Shown here: piece by piece, positions 19,883-30,027 of the stretch
Layout: each line of letters starts with the position of its first letter
Numbering within the stretch: position 1 is the first letter of the stretch
Assembly: GCF_020782235.1 (NCBI RefSeq)
Contig: NZ_JAJGNO010000003.1
Coordinates: 363,424-427,423 of the forward strand
Reading direction: 5' to 3'
Length of the DNA stretch: 64,000 nucleotides
Source: Sphingobium naphthae
GTDB lineage: Bacteria; Pseudomonadota; Alphaproteobacteria; Sphingomonadales; Sphingomonadaceae
Notes under the pieces: model-generated
The model's database searches: none
What the model was told of the DNA's origin: nothing
Seen by the model: only the letters and a program-made list of their open reading frames with translations
Translations under genes and position numbers: made by a program

Positions 19883-20349
19883 TCGTGTTCGACCTCAAAT
19901 GCGATGGCCAGGGCCATGTGTTCGAAGCCTGGTTCGGCTCCAGCGCGGACTATGAGGCGCAGCAGGCGCGCGGCCTCATCGCCTGCCCGATCTGCAGTGA
20001 CGCTGCCGTGACCAAGGCCGTGATGGCGCCCGCCGTCGCGGCCAAGGGCAACAGACGCGCGGTCGCGCCCCGGCCCGACACGCCCGCGCCGGCCGCCAGC
20101 GGCGTCGACATGGTGAAGATGCAGGCGCTGGTCGAAGCCGTCGCCAAGGCGCAGCAGAAGCTGCTGGCCGACTCCACCTGGGTCGGCCGCGACTTCGCCG
20201 ACCAGGCCCGCGCCATGCACTATGGCGAACAGGACCGCGCCAGCATCCACGGCGAAGTCGCCCCCGCTGAAGCCAAGGCGCTGATCGCCGAAGGCGTCGA
20301 GGTCGCCCCCCTGCCGCTTCCGGTAGTCCCCCCGCACGCGAAGAATTGA
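19879..20349 (+). CDS. DUF1178 family protein
   Basis: 156 aa, function unknown, widespread in alphaproteobacteria. The first part is a small zinc-ribbon-like unit (LKCDGQGHVFEAWF... CPICSD, residues 6-44), followed by an Ala/Pro-rich linker and a helical conserved tail (ADQARAMHYGEQ). Start GTG at 19879 in the GTGA overlap with the nitrilase stop; an upstream open frame is only the shadow of the preceding gene. Commonly seen next to nitrilase and glutaredoxin genes. Confidence 0.88.
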   Translation: MIVFDLKCDGQGHVFEAWFGSSADYEAQQARGLIACPICSDAAVTKAVMAPAVAAKGNRRAVAPRPDTPAPAASGVDMVKMQALVEAVAKAQQKLLADSTWVGRDFADQARAMHYGEQDRASIHGEVAPAEAKALIAEGVEVAPLPLPVVPPHAKN

Positions 20350-20502
20350 CCGGGCACGCTTATGGTGGTGGCGCACGGCGTCGGCGGGCTTGAAGCGGAC
20401 GCTCGCCAGGCTTTTTTAATGATCCCGTGCGCATCCTTCTTTCCGTACGCTCGCTATGTGATCGATAAAGATGATTAATTTCGCCGTCAGGATGATCGCG
20501 AT

Positions 20503-20511
20503 TGCTATAGA
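20503..20511 (+). promoter_or_regulatory. Candidate extended -10 promoter before the acetyltransferase
   Basis: TGCTATAGA (20503-20511) fits an extended -10 element; transcription would begin near 20518, 35 bp before the TTG start. The 203-bp gap it sits in is clearly AT-richer than the surrounding genes. Confidence 0.35.
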
Positions 20512-20552
20512 CTGGGTACCGGCGCGATGTGGTTTTTGATTCGGAGGGGTAG

Positions 20553-21392
20553 TTGATTGATTTGCGAGTTGAGCGGGCTTTTGAAGCCTGCCCTTCCATC
20601 AAGCTCGGCGAAAATAGTTCGTTCAAGCCCCAGCACCCCAATCCGCGTCTGAGGACAAAATTTTCCGGCAGTGGCGCGCTCCTAGTCGGCGATGATGTGA
20701 TCACCTATGCGGACATCGAATGTGTCGGTTCGGATAATATCATCGCGGTGGCTGATGGCGGCATGCTCATCAACACCAGGATAAGGATCACGGGCGATCG
20801 ATGCCGCGTGATCATCGGTCCGGGTGCGAAGGTGAAGGCCGCCAAGATCAATCTGGTTCGCGACGACTGCCTTGTGGTGATCGGCGCTGGTACGACATTT
20901 GAGAGCGGAGCCTTCATTTGCGATCGCGGTCAGGCGATCATCGTGGGCAACGACTGCATGTTCTCCAACGGCGTCATGGCGCGAACGACGGATGGGCATG
21001 GCATCTGGGACAATGCAAGCGGTCGGCTCATCAACTCGCCCGCAGGGATCGTCATTGGCCATCATGTGTGGCTTGGCAATGGCGCGCGGGTGAACAAAGG
21101 TGCCGTCATCGGCATGGGATCCGTGGTGGGGCAATCCTCCATCGTATCGGGCAGGCTGGATGCCGAATGCGTCTATGCTGGTGTGCCCGCGCGTAAGGTG
21201 AGGTCGGGGATTCATTGGACCAGAAACGCCGACATCGACGATGTTCCCTCGGAATATCGCGTTCCTGGGGCGCTTGATGAAGGCGCGGTTGACACCGGAC
21301 CGCCTGCCATAGCCCCTGACCGGGCTGCGCCGCGCTGGAAGGGACTCATGTCCTCGGTTCGGACACGCGCGCGTCGCTTGTTCAGGCAGTAG
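20553..21392 (+). CDS. Left-handed beta-helix acyltransferase
   Basis: 279-aa hexapeptide-repeat transferase. Imperfect hexapeptides run from about residue 45 to 215, with the late conserved run WLGNGARVNKGAVIGMGSVVG and AGVPARKV typical of O-acetyltransferases of the CysE/NodL/WcaF type; the last 60 residues are basic and non-repetitive. Start TTG at 20553 behind GGAGGGG at 20543-20549. It is followed after 12 bp by an esterase with an export signal, suggesting addition and removal of acetyl groups on a surface glycan. Base composition is AT-richer than neighbours, a sign of transfer. Confidence 0.83.
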   Translation: MIDLRVERAFEACPSIKLGENSSFKPQHPNPRLRTKFSGSGALLVGDDVITYADIECVGSDNIIAVADGGMLINTRIRITGDRCRVIIGPGAKVKAAKINLVRDDCLVVIGAGTTFESGAFICDRGQAIIVGNDCMFSNGVMARTTDGHGIWDNASGRLINSPAGIVIGHHVWLGNGARVNKGAVIGMGSVVGQSSIVSGRLDAECVYAGVPARKVRSGIHWTRNADIDDVPSEYRVPGALDEGAVDTGPPAIAPDRAAPRWKGLMSSVRTRARRLFRQ

Positions 21393-21404
21393 CTGGAGTG
21401 GTTG

Positions 21405-22178
21405 ATGACAGTCAGGAAGATGATGGTCTCTTTCGCGCTGATGGGAATGATTGGCTCTGCCTCCGCCAAAGAAGATAATCCCCGGTTCGACATCATCCTC
21501 CTGATCGGCCAATCCAACATGGCCGGCCAGGGCAAGGTCGAGCCACAGGATCGTCGGGCGATCCCGGGCGTCTTCAAACTGACATCGAACGCGCAATGGG
21601 CGCCGGCGAAGGATCCGCTGGGATCCGACGACCCGCGCGAATTTGGCGTCGGGCCTGGCAGGTCCTTCGCCCGATCCCTGTTGAAGGCGCGCCCGGATGC
21701 GCGCATCGGTCTGGTGTCAGCGGCCGTGGGCAACACCAATTTGCAGCAGTGGGCGCCTGGCGGGCGGCTCTATAATCGCGCTTTTCTGCTGTTGCGTCAG
21801 GCGCAGCGTACGGGAAGGCTGCGAGCCATTCTCTGGCACCAGGGCGAGTCCGATGCGAACAACCCCCGGCGCGCCAAAAGCTATGCGGCCAGATGGGTCG
21901 CCATGATGAAGCAGTTGCGAACGGACGCGGATGCCGAACATGTGCCGATCATCGTCGGGGAACTGGGCGAATATCTCGACAAGCCCTATGCGTCGGAAAT
22001 CAACCGACAGATAGAAAGCCTGCCGCAAAAGCTCGACAATGTCGCGGTGGTTTCATCGAAGGGACTGACGGAGCGCGGCGACGGGCTGCATTTCGACTCC
22101 AAAAGCCAAAGGGAATTGGGCCGACGCTATGCCAAGGCATTCATGGCGCTCGATCATAGTTGGGTCCAGGAGCAGTGA
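21405..22178 (+). CDS. Exported SGNH hydrolase, sialate O-acetylesterase-like
   Basis: 257 aa with a signal peptide to about residue 21 (GSASA) and the fold blocks of the SASA/DUF303 carbohydrate-esterase family: GQSNMAG at 35-41 with nucleophile Ser37, the GNTNLQQW block, WHQGESDA, and the late DGLHF with the catalytic Asp-His pair. Predicted to remove O-acetyl groups from an exported or external polysaccharide. ATG 21405 with TGGAG at 21394; a TTG one codon earlier is also open. Pairs with the acyltransferase just upstream. Confidence 0.85.
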   Translation: MTVRKMMVSFALMGMIGSASAKEDNPRFDIILLIGQSNMAGQGKVEPQDRRAIPGVFKLTSNAQWAPAKDPLGSDDPREFGVGPGRSFARSLLKARPDARIGLVSAAVGNTNLQQWAPGGRLYNRAFLLLRQAQRTGRLRAILWHQGESDANNPRRAKSYAARWVAMMKQLRTDADAEHVPIIVGELGEYLDKPYASEINRQIESLPQKLDNVAVVSSKGLTERGDGLHFDSKSQRELGRRYAKAFMALDHSWVQEQ

Positions 22179-22354
22179 AGCCTGGGAGGGGCCGAGGAGG
22201 CGAAGTGAGGCGGAGATGCACCTCCTTCTCCTTCGAGCGGTCTTGTTGACGCCCATCGCAGGCTTCTAACCTGACAGCTGACGACCACGCGATCGCGGTT
22301 GACGCCAGTGACCGCCATTATTATCGCAACGCGAGCAAACGGCTATGTTTGCGG

Positions 22355-22431
22355 GCACCCATAGCTCAGCAGGATAGAGCATCAGATTCCTAATCTGGGG
22401 GCCACTGGTTCGAATCCAGTTGGGTGCACCA
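22355..22431 (+). tRNA. tRNA-Arg (anticodon CCT)
   Basis: A complete cloverleaf: acceptor GCACCCA/TGGGTGC, D stem GCTC/GAGC, anticodon stem TCAGA/TCTGG with loop TTCCTAA and anticodon CCT at 22389-22391 (reads AGG), T stem ACTGG/CCAGT with loop TTCGAAT, and an encoded CCA at the 3' end. The 176-bp gap before it contains no gene; a TTGACG at 22299 might be part of its promoter. Genes for this tRNA are frequent integration sites, but I see no attL/attR copy in the window. Confidence 0.97.
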
Positions 22432-22456
22432 CTTTCCCCAGACCAAGCGCTGCAAC

Positions 22457-22906
22457 TCAGTCCTTGAGCGCACTCATTTCGTTATCGAAATGAACCTTCA
22501 GCATGTCGCGCACCCTGTCCAGTTCGCTGTCCAGCTTGATCGCGGAGCCAAGGTCGGGTTGTCCGGGCCAGCCGGCGTCGCGGATCGTCAGGCCGGCGGC
22601 GCTGCGGCTGCCTTCGTAGCGGGGGATGACGTGGAAATGGACATGGGGATCGACCATCATCAGCATCAGATAGTTGATCTTACCATAGTCCACCGCCTTG
22701 GCGAGCGCCGCCTCGATCGTGGCGGTGACGGTCTTGAGTTCGGCATGCGCCGCCGCCGGCAAGTCTCCAAAGGCCGTGGCGTCGCTTCTGGCCGCCAGCA
22801 CCAGCGACCCCAGCGTCGGCTGCGCCGGGCGCAGCAGCACCAGCCAATGGTCGAATTGCGCGATCAGTGTCGCGGGATAGCCGAACCTCTCGATCGTGGC
22901 GTTCAT
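22457..22906 (-). CDS. HIT-family nucleotide-binding protein
   Basis: 149-aa histidine-triad protein, with the catalytic motif HVHFHV near residue 88 followed by IPRY. HIT enzymes hydrolyse nucleoside phosphoramidates or dinucleotides. It is the last gene of a three-gene operon (4-bp overlap with the CDP-alcohol phosphotransferase before it), which suggests action on a nucleotide by-product or CDP-linked intermediate. That link is inferred from position only. Confidence 0.92.
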   Translation of the reverse strand: MNATIERFGYPATLIAQFDHWLVLLRPAQPTLGSLVLAARSDATAFGDLPAAAHAELKTVTATIEAALAKAVDYGKINYLMLMMVDPHVHFHVIPRYEGSRSAAGLTIRDAGWPGQPDLGSAIKLDSELDRVRDMLKVHFDNEMSALKD

Positions 22907-24021
22907 GCGCGCTGGCCCTCCAATGCCGCTTCGGCTTCATCCATCCAGCTGACGACCGACCGGCCGGAGGCGCGCATCGCATAGGCCTGCGCCAGGCGCA
23001 CCGCGTGGACGATCAGCGAGATGATGGTCCACCAGGCGAGCGCGACCAGGCCGATGTCCGGCCGCCCTGCCAGCAAGGCGACGAACAGGATCACCATATT
23101 GGGATTGCGCCGTGCGGTGATGAGGCGGAACTGGCTGTCGAAGCGCCGCCAGACATGGATGTGCATCTTGAAGCTGCGCAGGAACAGCCCCTCGATCACG
23201 CGTTGCAGCACATAGCCGGCGATTACCGCCGTCATGATGAAGGCGAAGGTTTCGTCCGACAGCGCCAGCCCCCAATAGACGAGCCCCGTTCCCCAGAAAT
23301 ACCACCAGAAGGGCGGGTGGACGAGGTCGACGCCATGGTCGATCACATTGCCCCATTTGGACGAGGTGATGGTGCAGCGGGCAAGCTTCCCATCGACCGT
23401 GTCCAGCACCATGAAGATGAAGCCGGAGAGGAAGCCGGTCCAGTACAGCCCCTTGGCGAAGAGGAAGGTCGCGACGACGCACAGAGTGACGCCGATCACC
23501 GACACCATGTTCGGCGTCATGCGCAGTTGCGCCGCGATGCGAGTCAGCACCAGCGCCAGTTCGGGCCAGAGATATTTGGTGAGGAGGTCGGTCACGCCCT
23601 TATAGGCGCCGAAATAGCTGCGCCGTTCGATCTCCCGCCGGCTTGCCGGGGTGAGTTCGCGCACCATCGGCTGCTCCAGCTTGCGCAACTGGCGATTATA
23701 GAGCTGCCGTCCGTCCGACAGGTCGACGACATGGGGCGCGCTCAGCGGGTCGGCGCCCTGCGCCACCTGCCCGACGATCGGCGCGTCGCCCCAGGTGAAG
23801 AGCGTCCCCGGCGTGTCCAGCACGAGGTTCAGCAGCAGCGGATCGAAAGCATAAGCCAGATTGAACAGCAGCTCATGCCCGGGCGCGAGCTGGCTGCCAT
23901 TCTTCGCCGCGCTCTGCGCCATGCGCCGGTTGCGTTCGGCATTGGACATGCCCCAGATCGGCGTCGCATTGTCGCCGATCAGCCGGACCGGGCCCAGATT
24001 GGTGGACAGAAGCTGGCTCAT
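22903..24021 (-). CDS. CDP-alcohol phosphatidyltransferase family protein
   Basis: 372-aa integral membrane enzyme that would transfer a phospho-alcohol from a CDP-linked donor. The full catalytic motif D-x2-D-G-x2-A-R-x8-G-x3-D-x3-D is intact (DTVDGKLAR ... GNVIDHGVD, about residues 207-232), flanked by hydrophobic helices. The 170-residue N-terminal part is soluble-looking and unlike plain PgsA/PssA enzymes; its place recalls fused nucleotidyltransferase-phosphotransferases of inositol-lipid pathways, but I see no complete nucleotidyltransferase signature. ATG 24021 overlaps the upstream stop by 4 bp; an open frame to 24207 is a shadow of the neighbour. Confidence 0.87.
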   Translation of the reverse strand: MSQLLSTNLGPVRLIGDNATPIWGMSNAERNRRMAQSAAKNGSQLAPGHELLFNLAYAFDPLLLNLVLDTPGTLFTWGDAPIVGQVAQGADPLSAPHVVDLSDGRQLYNRQLRKLEQPMVRELTPASRREIERRSYFGAYKGVTDLLTKYLWPELALVLTRIAAQLRMTPNMVSVIGVTLCVVATFLFAKGLYWTGFLSGFIFMVLDTVDGKLARCTITSSKWGNVIDHGVDLVHPPFWWYFWGTGLVYWGLALSDETFAFIMTAVIAGYVLQRVIEGLFLRSFKMHIHVWRRFDSQFRLITARRNPNMVILFVALLAGRPDIGLVALAWWTIISLIVHAVRLAQAYAMRASGRSVVSWMDEAEAALEGQRA

Positions 24022-25103
24022 GCGGCGTCCTTCAGAAAATCGAGGATGATGTCGGCCTGGCGGCGCGAAGCGGGGATGGGGGACAGGTCGATGGAATCGC
24101 GCATCGCCGCTTCCTGCACGCCAAGGAACCCGGCTTGCAAGTCGTTCGCGCGGGCGAGCGCCGCGGGCAGGGCGTCCATCGTCTCGATCACCTGCCCTAG
24201 CCGCCAATGGGCGAAGGTCTCGCAGCGGGCGTCGCGATGGTCGAGGTTGAGGAAAATGCAGGGGCGCGGCTCGATCAGATATTCATAGACCTGGCTCGAC
24301 ACGTCGCCCAGATAGACGTCGGCGCTCATCGTATAGCTCATGTCGATCGACCGGCGGCTGCCCATGTCCACCCGGATGTGCGGCGCCGCGCTGGTGATCG
24401 GCGGCACTCGTCGGGCCAGCTTCGTGTGTGGTGCGATCAGGACGTTCCAGCCATCCAGCGACTCCAGCGCCGCCATCACCGCCGGGCCATGCCTGATCCA
24501 GGAGGACAGGGCAGGGTCGAAATGCGGATTGTAGAGCAATACCGGCTTGTCGTCGGCGAAGAAGCGCTGCCGGGGTGCCTTCAGCTCGAACTTGGGATAG
24601 CCGCCGATCGCGATGCGCGTGTCCGCGCACAGGCCGCGCTCGATCATGCGACGGCGATCCTTCTCGCCCGCGACCAGCGTCAGGTCGAAATCGGCGTGGC
24701 GTTTCTTGTACCCGCCCTCCCGGTCGCCCGCGCCATGTTTGATGAGGATCATGCGCGAGGCGAAGCCGGGCATCCGGCGCAGCCAGGCGCTGCTGATCTC
24801 GGTCGTGACGATCGCGGGGAATCGCGCGATCCGCCGATGGTTGAGCAGCAGCGTGGCCAGGCGCGAAGGCTGGCGGAACAGCGAATCGGGGCCGGATGGC
24901 GGCCGCGCCAGCCGGACCTGCGCCAACCGCTTGTCGGGATCGTAGCTGCCGATCAGCGCCAGCAGCTTGTCCGATGGCGACAGCACGCTCACCCGCACGC
25001 TTGGCCGTCGCGCCAGTTCCAGCGCGGCGGGCAGCCAGTGATAGAGCTGCTGCGCTTCTGCGATGGCGAGAAAGGCGATGTCGGTCGGCAAGCGAAGGGT
25101 CAT
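24018..25103 (-). CDS. TagB/TagF-like glycerophosphotransferase family protein
   Basis: 361 aa, similar in layout to the CDP-glycerol:glycerophosphate glycerophosphotransferase family that builds teichoic acid backbones. Diagnostic parts: [12 protein letters not shown] near the first substrate-binding His, [19 protein letters not shown], and the [26 protein letters not shown] block that ends the active site. No signal peptide or membrane helix, so peripheral at the inner membrane. ATG 25103 starts the conserved region; the frame is open further to 25412 but through the sdhB leader. First gene of the operon with the CDP-alcohol enzyme and the HIT protein. The acceptor is unknown. Confidence 0.82.
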   Translation of the reverse strand: MTLRLPTDIAFLAIAEAQQLYHWLPAALELARRPSVRVSVLSPSDKLLALIGSYDPDKRLAQVRLARPPSGPDSLFRQPSRLATLLLNHRRIARFPAIVTTEISSAWLRRMPGFASRMILIKHGAGDREGGYKKRHADFDLTLVAGEKDRRRMIERGLCADTRIAIGGYPKFELKAPRQRFFADDKPVLLYNPHFDPALSSWIRHGPAVMAALESLDGWNVLIAPHTKLARRVPPITSAAPHIRVDMGSRRSIDMSYTMSADVYLGDVSSQVYEYLIEPRPCIFLNLDHRDARCETFAHWRLGQVIETMDALPAALARANDLQAGFLGVQEAAMRDSIDLSPIPASRRQADIILDFLKDAA

Positions 25104-25195
25104 CCAGCAAGCGGTCAAGGGGCGATGGGCGGACGCGCCGCCTTTGCGCCGCCCTAGCGCGACCGGCAGAGGAAGCAAGTCACCGCCCGCATATC

Positions 25196-25210
25196 TGCAA
25201 GCCATTTGCA
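25196..25210. promoter_or_regulatory. Candidate Fur/Mur box upstream of sdhB
   Basis: TGCAA-GCCAT-TTGCA is a perfect 5+5 palindrome around a 5-nt spacer, the shape of the alphaproteobacterial Fur/Mur consensus (TGCAA-N5-TTGCA). It lies 108 bp before the sdhB ATG and 92 bp before the divergent glycerophosphotransferase start, so it could serve either. A near-identical box precedes mdh at 27878. Confidence 0.5.
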
Positions 25211-25317
25211 ACAAGGGCTTGGGGGGAGAAACATCGCCCTCAACGCTGGACCTTTGCGGATTTTTTGTTATTCGGGCCCCGACTGACAGACACATTCCCG
25301 AAGAGGCTCGACGAGCG

Positions 25318-26106
25318 ATGGCCGAATTTGCGTTGCCCAAGAACAGCAAGATCAACGGCAAGGGCGTGACCCACAAGGCGCCGGACGGGGCGACCAATGT
25401 GCGCAGCTTCAAAGTCTATCGCTACGATCCCGACTCCGGCGAAAATCCGCATTATGACACGTTCGAGATCGATCTCGACACTTGCGGCCCGATGGTCCTC
25501 GACGCGCTGCTGAAGATCAAGAATGAATATGATCCGACGCTGACCTTCCGCCGGTCCTGCCGCGAAGGCATTTGCGGGTCCTGCTCGATGAACATGAACG
25601 GCAAGAACGGCCTGGCCTGCACCACCGCGATCGACGAATGCGCCGGCAAGCAGGTGCAGATCACGCCGCTGCCGCACATGGACGTGATCAAGGATCTGGT
25701 GCCCGACTTCACGCATTTCTACGCCCAGTACAACAGCATCAAGCCCTGGCTGCAAACCGTCAGCCCCGCGCCCAGCGGCAAGGAACGGCTCCAGTCGCCG
25801 GCCGACCGCGAGAAGCTGGACGGGCTCTATGAGTGCATCCTGTGCGCCTGCTGCTCGACCAGCTGCCCCAGCTACTGGTGGAACTCGGACAAGTTCCTCG
25901 GCCCCGCCATCCTGCTCCAGGCCTATCGCTGGCTGGCCGACAGCCGCGACGAATATACCGGTGAGCGCCTTGACGAGCTGGAGGATCCCTTCCGCCTCTA
26001 TCGCTGCCACACCATCATGAACTGCGCGAATGTCTGCCCCAAGGGGCTCAGCCCCGCCAAGGCGATCGCCGAAACGAAGAAGATGATGGTCGAGCGGCAG
26101 CTGTAA
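25318..26106 (+). CDS. sdhB: Succinate dehydrogenase iron-sulfur subunit
   Basis: Electron-transfer subunit of complex II, 262 aa. All three cluster motifs are present: [2Fe-2S] CREGICGSC plus a later Cys, [4Fe-4S] [12 protein letters not shown], and [3Fe-4S] [17 protein letters not shown] 25318 matches the usual N-terminus. It is not beside sdhCDA, which is about 32 kb downstream in the same orientation; here it is followed by a thioesterase (1 bp gap) and zapE, so it is expressed from a separate unit. Confidence 0.98.
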   Translation: MAEFALPKNSKINGKGVTHKAPDGATNVRSFKVYRYDPDSGENPHYDTFEIDLDTCGPMVLDALLKIKNEYDPTLTFRRSCREGICGSCSMNMNGKNGLACTTAIDECAGKQVQITPLPHMDVIKDLVPDFTHFYAQYNSIKPWLQTVSPAPSGKERLQSPADREKLDGLYECILCACCSTSCPSYWWNSDKFLGPAILLQAYRWLADSRDEYTGERLDELEDPFRLYRCHTIMNCANVCPKGLSPAKAIAETKKMMVERQL

Positions 26107-26107
26107 G

Positions 26108-26569
26108 TTGACGAGTGACGGCATTGCCGGCGGCGCGCCGCTGACCGACGGGAAATGGGCGGGCTGGACCGAATGGTTCGACCCGCATCCCGATACCTTC
26201 CTGCAGGCGATCGGCCGCGGCTACATGCATGCCGATGGCCCGGCGCAGGCCCGCGTGGCGCTCGAAACCCGCTCCAGTCATCGCAACCGGCTCGACACGC
26301 TGCATGGCGGCTTCCTCGCCGCTTTCGCCGATCATGCCTATTTCGGCGCGCTGTGGATATTGGGGCATGAGGAGCAACTGAACGGCGTCACCATCGACCT
26401 CAGCATGCAATATCTGGGCGCGGGCAAGGTCGGTCCCGACCTGGTGGCGCAGGTCGACCTGCTGCGCGAAACCGGCCGGCTCTTCTTCCTGCGCATGCTG
26501 CTGACGCAGGATGGCGCGCCGGTCGCCGCCTCCACCGCCACCATCCGCAAGGCGCCAAAGCCGCTGTGA
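26108..26569 (+). CDS. PaaI-family thioesterase
   Basis: 153-aa hot-dog thioesterase. The active-site block RLDTLHGGFLAAFADHA holds the family HGG and catalytic acidic residue. Substrate probably an acyl- or aryl-CoA, not identifiable. Start TTG at 26108, one base after the sdhB stop; no in-frame ATG exists before the conserved core, so translation is likely coupled to sdhB. Its stop overlaps the GTG of zapE. Confidence 0.88.
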   Translation: MTSDGIAGGAPLTDGKWAGWTEWFDPHPDTFLQAIGRGYMHADGPAQARVALETRSSHRNRLDTLHGGFLAAFADHAYFGALWILGHEEQLNGVTIDLSMQYLGAGKVGPDLVAQVDLLRETGRLFFLRMLLTQDGAPVAASTATIRKAPKPL

Positions 26570-27678
26570 CCAGCGTCCTCGCCCGCTATGACGCCCTGGT
26601 GAAGGCCGGCGAATTGCGGCCCGACCCGGACCAGCGCGCGGCGGCGGAGCGGCTCTGCCGGCTGCAGCAGGAACTGGAAGCGACCCCGGCGCGCGGCTCC
26701 ACCCTCTGGAAGCTGCTGCGCAAGGCGCCCGAGCCCCCGCGCGGCCTCTACATGTGGGGCGGAGTGGGACGCGGCAAGTCGATGCTGATGGACCTCTTCT
26801 TCGACACGGTCCAGGTCCAGCGCAAGAAGCGCGCGCATTTCCATGAATTCATGCTGGACGTCCATGCCCGCCTGGCCGAAGCGCGCAAGTCCGAGACGGG
26901 CGATCCCATTCCGCCGGTGGTCGAATCCCTGGCCGAGGAGGCGCGGCTGCTCTGCTTCGACGAGATGGTCGTCAACAACATGGCCGACGCCGCGATCATG
27001 TCGCGCCTATTCACCGGCCTGCTCGACAAGCGCGTGACGATCGTCACCACGTCCAACCGCGTGCCCGACGATCTCTACAAGGACGGGCTCAACCGCCAGC
27101 TGTTCCTGCCCTTCATCGACCTCATCAAGGCGAAGCTGGACGTGATGACGCTGAACGGGCCGGTGGATTATCGCCGTGACCGGCTGGGCGACGCGCAGCT
27201 CTGGCATTGCCCCAACGGTCCGGAAGCGACCCGCGCCCTGTCGGAGGCCTTTTTCCGCCTGACCGACTTTTCGGTCGAGGATCGCGCCAAGGTGCCGGCC
27301 GAGGAGATACCGGTGCAGGGCGGCCGCACCCTGCACGTGCCCAAGAGCCTGAAGGGCGTCGCCGTCTTCTCCTTCAAGCGGCTGTGCGTCGAAGCGCGCG
27401 GCGCGCCCGATTATCTCGCCATCGCGCGCAAATATCATACGGTGATCATCGTCGGCATTCCGGTGCTCGGGCCCGAAAAGCGCAACGAGGCGGCGCGCTT
27501 CGTGACGCTGATCGACTCGCTCTACGAATATAAGGTGAAGCTGCTGGCGTCGGCCGATGCCGCGCCATCGCGCCTTTACCCGGAAGGGGACGGCGCCTTC
27601 GAATTCGAACGCACCGTCTCGCGCCTGCTGGAAATGCAGTCGGACGACTATCTGGCGCTGGGCCACGGCTCCAAATAG
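26566..27678 (+). CDS. zapE: AFG1-like ATPase ZapE
   Basis: 370-aa AAA+ type ATPase. Walker A GGVGRGKS at 65-72, Walker B LLCFDEM, sensor TTSNRVPDDLY, and the late family motif LCVEARGAPDYLAIA. The E. coli homologue acts at the division ring under stress, and the mitochondrial AFG1 in respiratory complex turnover; the latter fits its position downstream of sdhB. GTG start overlapping the thioesterase stop by 4 bp. Confidence 0.94.
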   Translation: MTSVLARYDALVKAGELRPDPDQRAAAERLCRLQQELEATPARGSTLWKLLRKAPEPPRGLYMWGGVGRGKSMLMDLFFDTVQVQRKKRAHFHEFMLDVHARLAEARKSETGDPIPPVVESLAEEARLLCFDEMVVNNMADAAIMSRLFTGLLDKRVTIVTTSNRVPDDLYKDGLNRQLFLPFIDLIKAKLDVMTLNGPVDYRRDRLGDAQLWHCPNGPEATRALSEAFFRLTDFSVEDRAKVPAEEIPVQGGRTLHVPKSLKGVAVFSFKRLCVEARGAPDYLAIARKYHTVIIVGIPVLGPEKRNEAARFVTLIDSLYEYKVKLLASADAAPSRLYPEGDGAFEFERTVSRLLEMQSDDYLALGHGSK

Positions 27679-27766
27679 GGCGCGCAGCCCGTCCCGGCCC
27701 ACCGGTCCGCCCATCGCAGAGGGGCGGAACTCTTCATCAAGACGCAACTTTATTGCAGGAAAACAG

Positions 27767-27798
27767 GCCGGGCGCCCCCGAGGAGAAAGGCGCCCGGC
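27767..27798. terminator. Long GC hairpin after zapE (possible terminator)
   Basis: GCCGGGCGCC (27767-27776) pairs perfectly with GGCGCCCGGC (27789-27798), 12-nt loop, in the 316-bp gap between zapE and mdh. There is no T-run, so simple intrinsic termination is doubtful; it may act with Rho or protect the 3' end. The rest of this gap holds the mdh promoter region. Confidence 0.45.
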
Positions 27799-27871
27799 AG
27801 GGTAGCTCTGCAGGGAAGGCTCGCGGCCAGGGTAGAAGCCGACGAGCAACAGGCTGTGCGACTCCGTCTAA

Positions 27872-28958
<1,087 letters not shown>

Positions 28959-29054
28959 TCGCCTGACCCCTTCAAGCCCGCCCCGGTATGTGTGCAGCCG
29001 GCGGCGGGCCGATTTTCATCCAATTGCCACGTCCGCAGAAGAAAAGGGACACGC

Positions 29055-29939
29055 ATGTCCATTCTGGTGAACAAGAATACCAAGGTCATCACCCAGGGTA
29101 TGACCGGCGCCACCGGCACCTTCCACACCGAACAGGCGCTGGCCTATGGCACGCAGATGGTCGCGGGCGTCACCCCCGGCAAGGGCGGCACGACCCATAT
29201 CGGCCTGCCCATGTTCGACACCGTCGCCGAAGCCAAGTCGAAGACCGGCGCCGATGCGTCCGTCATCTATGTTCCGCCGCCGTTCGCGGCCGATTCGATC
29301 CTGGAAGCGATCGACGCGGAAATCCCGCTGATCGTCTGCATCACCGAAGGCATTCCCGTCCTGGACATGGTCCGCGTGAAGCGCGCCCTGTCGGGCAGCA
29401 AGTCGCGCCTGATCGGCCCGAACTGCCCCGGCGTGCTGACCCCCGATGAATGCAAGATCGGCATCATGCCCGGCAGCATCTTCAAGAAGGGCAGCGTCGG
29501 CGTCGTCTCGCGCTCGGGCACGCTGACCTACGAAGCGGTGTTCCAGACCTCGAACGCGGGCCTGGGCCAGACCACGGCCGTCGGCATCGGCGGCGATCCG
29601 GTCAATGGCACCAACTTCATCGACGTGCTGGAGCTGTTCCTGGCCGACGACGCCACAGAATCGATCATCATGATCGGTGAAATCGGCGGCGACGCGGAAG
29701 AACAGGCCGCCCAGTTCCTGATCGACGAAGCCAAGAAGGGCCGCAAGAAGCCGATGGCCGGCTTCATCGCGGGCCGCACGGCGCCTCCGGGCCGCCGCAT
29801 GGGCCATGCCGGCGCGATCGTGTCGGGCGGCAAGGGCGACGCGGAAAGCAAGATCGCGGCGATGGAAGCCGCCGGCATCAAGGTCGCGGCCAGCCCGTCG
29901 GAGCTCGGCTCCACGCTGGTCGAGGTCTTGAAGGGGTAA
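29055..29939 (+). CDS. sucD: Succinyl-CoA synthetase alpha subunit
   Basis: Alpha subunit of succinyl-CoA ligase, carrying the CoA site and the phosphorylated histidine (RRMGHAGAI near the C-terminus). 294 aa; CoA-binding [15 protein letters not shown] near residue 14. ATG 29055 has AAGGGA just before it. The beta subunit sucC, usually immediately upstream, is not here: only 96 bp separate sucD from mdh. Confidence 0.97.
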   Translation: MSILVNKNTKVITQGMTGATGTFHTEQALAYGTQMVAGVTPGKGGTTHIGLPMFDTVAEAKSKTGADASVIYVPPPFAADSILEAIDAEIPLIVCITEGIPVLDMVRVKRALSGSKSRLIGPNCPGVLTPDECKIGIMPGSIFKKGSVGVVSRSGTLTYEAVFQTSNAGLGQTTAVGIGGDPVNGTNFIDVLELFLADDATESIIMIGEIGGDAEEQAAQFLIDEAKKGRKKPMAGFIAGRTAPPGRRMGHAGAIVSGGKGDAESKIAAMEAAGIKVAASPSELGSTLVEVLKG

Positions 29940-29957
29940 GTTAACTCCTACATATAA

Positions 29958-29983
29958 GGTGGCCGGGCTGCACCCCGGCCGCC
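29958..29983 (+). repeat. Hairpin between sucD and sucA
   Basis: GGTGGCCGGG (29958-29967) pairs with CCCGGCCGCC (29974-29983), one G-T wobble, 6-nt loop, followed by a pyrimidine-rich stretch rather than a clean T-run. It could partly terminate or stabilise the sucD message inside the operon. Confidence 0.5.
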
Positions 29984-30027
29984 ATTCTCCCCTTTCCGCG
30001 ACTGCACGCGGCTGGGACGGACAGACG

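Noticed and set aside
22355..22431. tRNA-Arg as an integration site
   Set aside because: No repeated tRNA 3' end, integrase or island boundary found nearby.
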